NCBI GenBank assembly: GCA_944325885.1
Contig: CALVBT010000003.1
Location: 104,251 to 168,250, forward strand
DNA: 64,000 nucleotides
From: Candidatus Gastranaerophilales bacterium
Lineage (GTDB): Bacteria; Cyanobacteriota; Vampirovibrionia; Gastranaerophilales; Gastranaerophilaceae
Direction of reading: 5' to 3'
Shown here: positions 10,501-17,330 of the stretch, one piece after another
How the letters are laid out: each line of letters starts with the position of its first letter
Position numbering within the stretch: the stretch's first letter is position 1
Program-made: the position numbers and the translations under genes
Notes under the pieces: generated by a model
The model's input: the letters and a program-made list of their open reading frames with translations, nothing else
The model's database searches: none
What the model was told of the DNA's origin: nothing

Positions 10501-13500
10501 TGATGACACCGGTATTTATATTTTCAGCAGAAGTAAGATAAACGCTGCCTGCCTGAGCATCTGCATTAACATTTCCGGACGTGTTTATATTTATTGCATT
10601 GGAAGAAGATGTTCCGACACTGCCGGCATCGCTTGTTAAAGAAACATCTCCCTGTGCAGTAATACCTGTTGAGGAAGAATTACGCTGTACAATATTATTC
10701 AAAGCGGAAAGTTCTACCTCATTGTCGGCATTTATTGTTCCTATTGTCAAAGTTCCGTCAGGATTGCGAAGGTAGACATTATTTGCATCAGCGTTTACCG
10801 CATTTCCTGCAGAAACCTGCAAAGCGTTTTCAGAACTTCCTGCATCACCCGCAGCGTTAACAGTAATATCATTGCCAGCACGCAGTGCAACACCGTTGTA
10901 ATTTTGTGTAACATTACCTGCTGATGTAATTGTTAGGTTTGTATTTGCATTAACCAAGCCCTGCAAAATAACATTTTGAGCAGAGTTAGTAATATCTACG
11001 GCACCTGTTTGAGCAGCAACATTGCTAAGTATAATATCGCCTGATGTGCTGTTTGTTATATTGATATTTCCGTTTTGAGAAACAACACTGCCTGCAGTCT
11101 GGGTTATACCGCCCGTGGCAGACATTGTAATATCAGACTGAGCCTGTATTTGAGAAGCAAGAGTCAATCCGTCTGCAGCACCGAGATACAAATAATCAGA
11201 TGATATAACATCATGATTCAATACAAGATCATCTGCAGAATCGAGCCTGATATATCCGTTTTGGGTTTCCAGTCTTTCGCCTACAGTGATTGTTCCTGAT
11301 TCTGTTGTAGACAGGTCAATGTTTCTGCCGGCTGAAATATTAAGTGTATTAATATCAGTATTCACGCCGTTCAAAACAATTGAACCGTTCAAAGCTTCTG
11401 CCTCAACAGTTTGGGAGCTGAATTTTATTGCATTGTCCGTTGTACCTATATCATTGTTTTGGGCAATAAGATTGAGATGTCCTGTTGCTGTGATAGTCTG
11501 GTCTTCGATAGTTTGATATATTCCGTTCGCAGCAGAAAGAGTGATGTCGCTGCCTGTAACAGCACCGCCAAGGTTTATATCACCCGCATTTTGAGTAGAA
11601 ACATCAACTACACCGGTTGAATCTATATTGCTGATATTCAAGGTTTTGTCAGGGCTGGTCAAATATACGTTTGCACCTGCAGCAGCCAAATTGTTCTGAG
11701 CATTTAACTGTATTTTATTTTCAGCAGAGCCAAGATTTCCGCCAGCTGTCAAAGAAACATCTCCGCCACGGGCATTCAAGCCTAGACCGCTTAAAGAAGA
11801 AGCCTGTGAAATATCTCCGAGAGCAGACATTGTAATGCTGCCAGAAGAATCAACTAGTTTGTTTATAATAATATCAGCATCTTCTGCCGTATTTGTAACG
11901 CTCACATCACCGCCGTTTGCAGATATTGAACCGAGGGAAATATCACCCTCTCCGGCATTTGATATTGAAATATCACCGTTGTTTGTCCCTGCTGTTCCGC
12001 TTGTGATAGTATTGTCAGCACCCTGAACAATACCGCCGTTTGCGTTGAGTGTAATATGCTGGCCTGCGCTTATGTTGTTGTTGATAACAAGATCCTGTGC
12101 AGAATCCAGTTTTACATAACCGTTCTGGGTTGTTAAGTCGTTAGAAACAGTAATTGTACCCTTATTGGAAGACTCATCCGTAACCTGCGTTGTAAGGTCT
12201 ATATTCTCATTAGCACTTATGTTGCTTGTGTTTATATCAGTATCCACACCGAGCAGAACAACGGATCTTTCCGCCTGTGCCGTAACTGATGCTGCAGAAA
12301 AATTGATGGCATTATCTGTTCTGCCGATACTTCCTGTTCCTGCTGTCAAAGATAAAGCTCCGTCTGCATCAATTGTTTTTTCCGTACCGTTTTGATATAC
12401 GCCGTCAGCAGCATTCATTGTGATATTATTACCTTCCACAAGTGCGTTCAATGTAATATCACCGGAATTTGTAGTAGTAATTCCAACATCTCCTGTTGCT
12501 GTAATATAACCAACATTCAGTGCGTGTGAATCACTCTTGAAATAAATATCTGTGACATTTATCGCACTGACATTTCCGCCGGCAATAAGGTTTATTTCAT
12601 TACCTACTGCACCTACATTGTTGTACAATGCATCAAAACGAATATCAGTACCGGCTTCCAGAGCAACACCGAGTGCAGAATCTTGTGTAATTGAACCGTA
12701 AGCCCTTAATTCAATATAATCGCTCGCTGTGAGCTTGTGTTCAAGATGTATTGCATTGTCAGTAGAAAGTCTTATATAACCGCCTGTTGTGGTCAAATCG
12801 CCCTCAATCAGGATATCACCGGTGCCTTCTGTTGTCAGGTCAATATCTCCGTTAGCCGTAATATTAGAGGTTTTTATATCACTGTTGTCACCTTTAAGAT
12901 AAACCGAACCTGTTCCGGCATTAGCTGTTATTTGTCCGTTTTCGTTGTCTTCTAATCTAAAGTTTATAGCATAATCGCCTGTTCCGATATTGTAGTCATT
13001 AGAAGTCAAATTAATATCACCATCAGAAACAAGAGAAACTGCATCCTGCTGTGTCTGTGAAATATCACCCTGTGCATTGATATTGATATCCCCACCGCGA
13101 GAAGTAACAACATCATTAAGAACAACGCCGGCAATACGACCGGTACTGTCAATATTTACATTTCCGTTCTCGTTAGTGACTGTTCCGAGAGAAATCCCGG
13201 AATTTGTAGAAGATATTGTAATATCGCCTGCTGTATCACCTGTTCTTTGTATTACCCCAGAGCGGTGTTCAATACCGTGTGAAGAAGAAAGTGTTATATT
13301 GCCGTTTGCGGTAATATCATCATCTATATTCAAGCCTGCTTCTGCAGATGTATTGTTAACATTGATATCATTTTGTGCTGTCAATCTGCCGGTTGTAAGT
13401 CCTTTGTGGCTGCCAAGATAAATATTGGAAGCCTCAGCATTGACTCTGCCTGCACCGGAAATCCACAGAGCCTCATCAGGAGAATTTCCGCCGATATTGC

Positions 13501-16500
13501 CGCTTTCGCTCACAAGGTTTACGGAATTGCCTGCTGTAATTGAATCCGTTGTATTGTTGACCTGCGTAATGTTTCCGTCAGCAGTTAAATAGACATCACC
13601 CGTTGCAACAATTTCGCCAAGAGCGAGTCCGCCTTCCGAATCAGTAACATACATATTGTCGACATGCCCGTTTAATGCATTATTGGCATTGACAATCAAT
13701 CTGTTTTCAAGAGAGCCTGCATTGACAGCATCCAGAGTAATATCTTCTGCCGCAATAAGAGAAGCCGAGCTGTTGCCTTCACCCTGCACAATATCTCCGG
13801 CAGAGGTTATAACAATGTTTGAGTCAGTAGAGTTCAAAACAGAATTCAAAACAACATCAGCATCCGCAGCATTGTTTGTGACAAGGATATCCCCGTTTGT
13901 AGATGTGACATCAGTCAGAACAATATCGCCTGTTCCTTCGTTAGAAATAGTAATTGTACCTGTACCGACACCTGCATTTGCTGTTCCGCTGGTGACAGAA
14001 GTGCCTGACTGCTGTACAATACCGCCGTTAGCCTGCAGAGTTACTTCCCTTCCTGCAGAAATATTGTTATTTATCTCGAGATTTTTTGCAGAATTCAATC
14101 TTATATAACCGTTTTCCGTAGAAAGGTTGTCCTCGACAATAATATGGCCTCTATCGGATTCCGGCTGGGTGACTGTTGTAGACAGGTCAATATTTTCGTT
14201 TGCATGGATATTTGAAGTTCTTATATCAGTGTCCACACCTGTCAGAACAACGGATTCTGATGCGCTGGCAGAAACACTATCAGCAGAAAAATTTATTGCG
14301 TTGCCGGTCTGGCCTACGCTGCCGTTAGATGCAACAAAATTAAGATTTCCGCTGGCTTCAACAGATTTTATTCCCTCATCTTGGGTAATGCCCTGAGCAG
14401 AATTTATGCTAACGTCAGAACCTTTAACCAGTCCTGAAAAATTAATGTTTCCTGCAGAAGAATTTGTTGTTGTGACGCTGACAACATAATCAGGATTTTC
14501 TTTTGATGCGTTTATGCCCGCAATATTAAGATTTCCGGGGCTTTGCAAATATACATTTCCGCCTTCTACGGTAACACTGCCGTTTGTCTGCATCTGAACA
14601 GCACTGGAAACAGACCCCACATCGCCTGTTTGTGCGTTCAGATTAATATCCCCGTTGGCAACAAGAGCAGTATCATTAAAAGATTCACTCTGTAAGATTC
14701 CTCCCTGTGCGTTCAGAGTTATTCCTTCATTGACAGAAGTAACAACAGAGTTTAAAATTATATCCCCGCCGGTAGAGCTTAAGACTATTTCGCCAATAGC
14801 ACCTATCTGGCTGTCTATATTCATGTCTTTATCTGTAGAAAGTTTTAAATCGCCCTGAATATTGGTTAAATCACTATTGAAAACAATATCACCGTCGCCT
14901 GTGGTAACAATTTCAATATCTGTTCCGGCATTGATATTACCAAGCTCGATGTCAGTATTTTCCCCTGTCAAATGCACGCCGCCTGTCTGGGCATCTGCGC
15001 TGACAGTCCCGCCGGAAGAAACTATCACTGTGTTCCCGTCAGAGCCGATATTTTGCCCTGCATCGAGGTCGATATTTCCGCCTGCCTGAACAGAGGTACC
15101 GTCTGTGGTTTGAGAAATATTTCCGTCAGCGGCAATCGAAATATTTCCGGAATCGGAATTTATCACCCCGCCAAGATTTATGTTGCCGGGAGTAGGTGCG
15201 GAGCCTGAGCCTGTCTGATTGGAAATATTGATATTGCCTTCTGTATTACTTACATCTTTAAGGTTTACATCTCCGTTACCTGCGTTTGAAATAGTAATAT
15301 TGTTGGAAGACGAACCTTCAAGAGTAATGGAAGAGCCGTCCGCCTGTTCAATGCCGTTTTGAGCTGACAAATCTATATTACTGTCAGAATAGATATCTCC
15401 GCTTATATTAAGTTTTCCGTCAGAAGCATTATTTTCAACATTTACAGCACCGCCTTGAGAATCAATGTTGCTGATTTGGACATCCCCGCTGCCGGAGTTT
15501 GTAATATTTACCCCGCCGGCACCTGTGTTATAAATAGTAGAAGAGTCTGCCTGATTAAAACCCTCCTGTGCATTTATATTAACAGAGTTGTATGCCGTAA
15601 TATCACGGGAAACATTTACTGCCTTTGAAGCGTCTATATTTAAATTATTTGCATCGGAAACAGATGTAATATTAAGGTCGGAATCCTTGCTGGCCAAATA
15701 AATATCACTTGTGCCATTACCGCTGATATTGACATTGCCCGACACATCAACATTCAAAGACTGGTCATCCGTACCGACAACATTGTCCGCACTCAAATCA
15801 AAATTTCCTGCGGATTCAAAAGCATTGAAGCTGTCATCAGCCTGCACAACATCGCCCAGAGCATTCACAGAGATATTTCCGTGTTCTGTTTTTATTGTGT
15901 CTTTCAGGTTAAAAGAACCTGTCAATTCTATATTTCCGCCTTCAGCAGAGTTTATGATTGTATTTGTTTCCGAGCGGGAAGCTCTTATCTGAATATTGCC
16001 GGAATCAGTGTTTCTGATAACAGAATTGTCGCCCTGAGTAAATGTAGAACCCAGGTTTCCGGGGTTGAGGGTAATACCGTTTCTTGTAGTAATATTACCG
16101 TTTACAGTCATTTCAAGAGATGACGCATTAAGACTGTTTGCATTAAGCTGCGTGCCTTCTGCCTGATTTATAGAAGACAGTGAAGTCAAATTCACATCCC
16201 CGCCTGCGGTAATATTATTATTTATATTAATATTACTAACAGCCTCGGTTGCGCTTGAGGAGTTTTGTCCGATATTTACATCCCCGCCAGCAACTACCTG
16301 TGAGCCTATAGTCACGCTGCCTACTGCATTCATATCCATGCTTATATCGCCGGCAGACTGTATCAAGCCATTATTGCCTGTAGAATTTATATTGCTTGCA
16401 ACAATTTTTATGCCGTTAGAAGATTCTGACATATATTGAGAATCTATGATACCGGAATCATTTACTATATCGCTCATCTGAAAATCAGCAGCGGTAGTTT

Positions 16501-17149
16501 TTGCAAAGCCGTTTTCGTTAAAGCCGGATACTATATCAGCATTAGCACCTATGATTACGTTTCTTCCGTCGTTAATATCTATTGAATCCGCAGCAAATAT
16601 TTTTCCGTTAATAGTAGTGCTGGAAGAGTTGCTGTCAGACCTTAGAGCCGTAATATCTCCGTAAGAAATTCTTGACCCTAGTCCAATCAAATTCTGGTAC
16701 TGTTCATTCGCAGGAGTAATAGTCTGCAGGCTGCCAACATTCACAATACCAGAGGCTCCGACTATCATTCCGAGCGGAGATACAAAAATTACATTTCCGC
16801 CTATTGCTCCGTCTTTGTATGCATTAAAAATCCCGTTAATTGTAACCCTGCCGTCAACAAGGTTTACGTATCTGTTTGCGCCGTTGCTGAAAATCAAATT
16901 TGCAATGTTGTTTCTGTCAACGCCAAACTCCGTAAAATGATGAAAACCTGTATCACCGTTGATAAGCCCGCCGGTGATATTTGTAACGTTGCCGCCTGTC
17001 GAAACATTTGTATTGTAGCCGCCGCCTGCCACAATATCAGCGTAAGAAGGCTGTATACCAAAAATAAGAGCGGTCATTGACAATGCTATAGATTTTTTAA
17101 ATAAACTCAAAAAGTTTATTTCAGCCCCTGCCTTCTTTTCTTTTTGCAT
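4388..17149 (-). CDS. Giant TpsA exoprotein, leukotoxin LktA-like filamentous adhesin
   Basis: About 4,253 residues, the largest gene here. A signal peptide (SIALSMTALIFGIQPSYA) is followed by a two-partner-secretion domain over about the first 290 residues, with NGIFNAYKDGAIGGNVIF, SPLGMIVGASGIVNVGSLQTITP and many Asn-Gly turns, as in filamentous haemagglutinin and Fusobacterium LktA-type exoproteins. The rest is Asn/Asp/Gly/Thr-rich parallel beta-helix sequence with a recurring module (repeat entry), then a non-repetitive region and a PilZ-like C-terminus. The product is expected to cross the outer membrane through TpsB, encoded divergently at 17331, and act at or beyond the cell surface in adhesion or as a toxin; which is unknown. 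I prefer ATG 17149 (GGGA six nt upstream) to ATG 17161. Confidence 0.88.
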   Translation of the reverse strand: MQKEKKAGAEINFLSLFKKSIALSMTALIFGIQPSYADIVAGGGYNTNVSTGGNVTNITGGLINGDTGFHHFTEFGVDRNNIANLIFSNGANRYVNLVDGRVTINGIFNAYKDGAIGGNVIFVSPLGMIVGASGIVNVGSLQTITPANEQYQNLIGLGSRISYGDITALRSDSNSSSTTINGKIFAADSIDINDGRNVIIGANADIVSGFNENGFAKTTAADFQMSDIVNDSGIIDSQYMSESSNGIKIVASNINSTGNNGLIQSAGDISMDMNAVGSVTIGSQVVAGGDVNIGQNSSSATEAVSNININNNITAGGDVNLTSLSSINQAEGTQLNANSLNASSLEMTVNGNITTRNGITLNPGNLGSTFTQGDNSVIRNTDSGNIQIRASRSETNTIINSAEGGNIELTGSFNLKDTIKTEHGNISVNALGDVVQADDSFNAFESAGNFDLSADNVVGTDDQSLNVDVSGNVNISGNGTSDIYLASKDSDLNITSVSDANNLNIDASKAVNVSRDITAYNSVNINAQEGFNQADSSTIYNTGAGGVNITNSGSGDVQISNIDSQGGAVNVENNASDGKLNISGDIYSDSNIDLSAQNGIEQADGSSITLEGSSSNNITISNAGNGDVNLKDVSNTEGNINISNQTGSGSAPTPGNINLGGVINSDSGNISIAADGNISQTTDGTSVQAGGNIDLDAGQNIGSDGNTVIVSSGGTVSADAQTGGVHLTGENTDIELGNINAGTDIEIVTTGDGDIVFNSDLTNIQGDLKLSTDKDMNIDSQIGAIGEIVLSSTGGDIILNSVVTSVNEGITLNAQGGILQSESFNDTALVANGDINLNAQTGDVGSVSSAVQMQTNGSVTVEGGNVYLQSPGNLNIAGINASKENPDYVVSVTTTNSSAGNINFSGLVKGSDVSINSAQGITQDEGIKSVEASGNLNFVASNGSVGQTGNAINFSADSVSASASESVVLTGVDTDIRTSNIHANENIDLSTTVTQPESDRGHIIVEDNLSTENGYIRLNSAKNLEINNNISAGREVTLQANGGIVQQSGTSVTSGTANAGVGTGTITISNEGTGDIVLTDVTSTNGDILVTNNAADADVVLNSVLNSTDSNIVITSAGDIVQGEGNSSASLIAAEDITLDAVNAGSLENRLIVNANNALNGHVDNMYVTDSEGGLALGEIVATGDVYLTADGNITQVNNTTDSITAGNSVNLVSESGNIGGNSPDEALWISGAGRVNAEASNIYLGSHKGLTTGRLTAQNDINVNNTSAEAGLNIDDDITANGNITLSSSHGIEHRSGVIQRTGDTAGDITISSTNSGISLGTVTNENGNVNIDSTGRIAGVVLNDVVTSRGGDININAQGDISQTQQDAVSLVSDGDINLTSNDYNIGTGDYAINFRLEDNENGQITANAGTGSVYLKGDNSDIKTSNITANGDIDLTTEGTGDILIEGDLTTTGGYIRLSTDNAIHLEHKLTASDYIELRAYGSITQDSALGVALEAGTDIRFDALYNNVGAVGNEINLIAGGNVSAINVTDIYFKSDSHALNVGYITATGDVGITTTNSGDITLNALVEGNNITMNAADGVYQNGTEKTIDADGALSLTAGTGSIGRTDNAINFSAASVTAQAERSVVLLGVDTDINTSNISANENIDLTTQVTDESSNKGTITVSNDLTTQNGYVKLDSAQDLVINNNISAGQHITLNANGGIVQGADNTITSGTAGTNNGDISISNAGEGDISLGSISANGGDVSVTNTAEDADIIINKLVDSSGSITMSALGDISQASSLSGLGLNARGGDVSLTAGGNLGSAENKIQLNAQNNLAAAGANVYLTSPDKTLNISNIDSTGVVDVSTQNAGDINLGGAVTGSDITLSAANGIYQTIEDQTITATGHLNLIAQNNDIGTTDNAIKFSSQTVEAEALNGSIVLNGVNTDINTLNISAGRNIDLSTTESGTITVGERLETQNGYIRLDSADDLVLNHDVISSDYLYLGAADGLTLASQIQAQSDITMSATGGITQTAGSVVSQNGNINITNSTSGDIILSNVAAQTGAVDITNSAQNVILQGLVNANTNLTITSAGNVTQNYNGVALRAGNDITVNAAGDAGSSENALQVSAGNAVNADANNVYLRNPDGTLTIGTINADNEVELSALNNIVQRNSSSTGITAQGDVSLTSDAGSVGTSSSNAININTSGNVNADAQAGSVYLTSAENINTGVINAMDTVDVRTTGDNKNVVIKDSIRGNDVILDASGSVLQDSNLDKTIEAGNLYLTARGGSIGETGNAIDFTASNNLEATAAQAVVLNSVGRDLNTSSVTAGTSIDLSTEGSGKITVSSDLNAQGGYIRLDSAEDLELNRNLTASDYIELSSKGGDVTLLNSQITAGTYVDVDSSGAITQTNSLITAGTDIILNAVQNIGTAGSAIAVNAANDVRVNNAIDVYLESEDTLNIAGVNASGTVDLDATKAGDVNIKGEITGNDITIAAADNIYQSMEGQSVTASGDVSLSAQNGDIGQTGNAINLEAESVRADAASGSIVINGIDTDINTNDITAGRNIDLTTTGSGNINVQSDLNANGYIRLDSSNELNLEEYDITSSDYIYLGAGSGITLDSNIQAQTGVTVDSNAGIVQNSGYINSATGDISITNNGAGGINLNNVNAQGGSVIVNAAEGASGNILLDNILANNAITVNNNTSSQSNVNLGDLTATNGAIFVTNTSGGDVILDSVLNAQNNTITINAANGDISQSHTNPSMISGGDITLLAQNVGSDSQYINTQAGGNVNADGANIYIESNQDSFKIGNINSGSAYTNNTVNIKSNQGDVVLNGLVKGNAVDIDSARNVTQDSSLDKSVEADTITFNTQNGNIGSADNRIDMSVTGAVNVENADSVYLNGVDNGTDVALNLGNINASNTVDVTSETGMRLNGLIDTQNAILSAQGDILQNADVDLSIDADTIRLESANGDIGQTGNAIDFKTTDLQASAINGSVVLNGVDSSINTGTIEAGTNIDLSTTGSGDITIFEAIDVDGYIRLNAANSLNVNQNLTAQNYVELLAQNGDVILNALVTAIDGGITIDAGSHDIIQQTNTLALSAGSDIRLNAGTNIGSGTNSIILNSGGNVYLDGENIYIDSPDSDLNIAQITGESGTVNIKTSGASGSLTLNDDINAENITLSAINALNLNANAQAGQNGISLTGQSVNQAADTTISAQNGTVSISASNGDIDLQGSVDNENGNVVIVNSTTGNGNVTVNNVSAGTSYNITNSGNGLLTVKGELTSNNDSVISAENTGANSGLVIEDTAVINNNDGILDIRNSGQRGSVIAGEINNALSPDSVVQITNSNGLLNLYADIKNGDSAGALNEVSIINNGSGFTISGGVIDNYGTLHIENNGGETNLNGAINAYLGSTTEFIHGTDSDLHIGMQLENRGNTITIENSGTGSMYIDEGANLSVYSVNEGGQNYEGVLNLVNSSTSAAPVPGITVDGTINNGSASQSGGTVNIIANGQGVTINEGASINNYGQTNITNQNSANAQGSIIVNGSINGGSTGSININNEAQGSTNGIQFGSTADLNLGNNSLIVSNSGQSGIDFANGSNINSSGRIEITNNSGSLDINSGASVSTSSDVEIENNADFNADGSLHGGNVSITNNNGNVNIAHNTTEGNITADNNVSVIVTNGDILNHSNSETMIENGQGITAGGNLNLSADNIGTIDSSVDNILSDGFNLDSQNSINVSAGGKISATAQDNLNIHSYDSNLDFSSVNADNAIISTDRGNIFADNINAQDNLYLYAGSDSSAIDVDNVLAGTIFAEAGSDISMGSTGGMNIETMLSRNGSIDLVANGNSEIREIAAANDLNITVNDEKLTVINLGRVSRDESIIPHNINITVNDAKNTTGIKNGKLDIYNGYAQDKVTLKADTITAQVYDISEDAQKGDIRHDKYGNEATGFHNANQNGELLEFDIQGANTPQSDVGSNPHNPYYTPDADDKRAQNVYLTLGDSIGDAVFGAKFNKLYADYAFVDSISKNDPAAFSKLVMESGIIGQYAIFRNNNLRLDINNNDTPIDSVTGLPQTDFAMDKHYDDAPDEIITNPTSFYFDMYDTINITPPTIRPDLPPGIDGEPYNPNRQVKEPNLQQNIKSESSAIKEKGNNSAVDESASTGYRQIGWVVRDKNNEILGASDDATLHDPVVDALVAISQKGMVVTADTTGEEGLKNGQELRIDLKYKDVVFNVDGKVNSINGRNVEIAFVNVDKLTSTVMLFLAMFNENL
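7900..14900 (-). repeat. Internal modular repeats in the giant exoprotein
   Basis: A module recurs with the order V(V/I)L-G-V(D/N)TDI-T, A(G/N)-(N/D)IDL-T, GYIRL-(S/N), a hydrophobic I-A strand pair, then G(I/D)-Q and NIG turns. GYIRL-like copies lie near 14105, 12775, 12115, 11255, 10125, 9435 and 8090. Several gaps are close to 0.66-0.72 kb or to twice that, suggesting a basic unit of roughly 220 residues with insertions or diverged copies. Copies differ throughout, so this is old duplication rather than recent tandem expansion. Confidence 0.65.
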
Positions 17150-17179
17150 ACTAAATCCCATCTTAACTATATATTAATC

Positions 17180-17206
17180 ATTATAATACCTTAATAGTTT
17201 TGTAAA
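17180..17206 (-). promoter_or_regulatory. Candidate promoter of the giant exoprotein gene
   Basis: On the minus strand TTTACA (17206-17201), a 15-nt spacer and a perfect TATAAT (17185-17180) lie about 30 nt upstream of ATG 17149. The spacer is short, but the -10 box is exact. Confidence 0.5.
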
Positions 17207-17270
17207 ATAAACATTTTGCATGATTTTGTTCAAATTTTTTTATAAAAAATAACAAGATTGTTACCTTTTG

Positions 17271-17311
17271 TTGACTTTGGTTTTATAAGTAATATATGAT
17301 TTATATTACTT
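17271..17311 (+). promoter_or_regulatory. tpsB promoter with overlapping inverted repeat
   Basis: TTGACT (17271-17276), 18 nt, TATGAT (17295-17300) form a good promoter. A perfect 9-bp inverted repeat, AAGTAATAT (17287-17295) and ATATTACTT (17303-17311), overlaps the -10 box and the probable start of transcription. It could be a repressor operator or a 5' hairpin just before the ribosome-binding region. Confidence 0.5.
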
Positions 17312-17330
17312 GTAGGAATTGTTGATTAGG

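Noticed and set aside
12165-14396. Several plus-strand frames of 60-150 codons in the same region
   Set aside because: All recur with the exoprotein repeat and have the same Ser/Thr/Pro-rich antisense composition; they are shadows.
7900-14900. Possible CRISPR-like periodicity
   Set aside because: The repeats are coding, diverged and hundreds of nt apart, with no short identical direct repeats and no cas genes.
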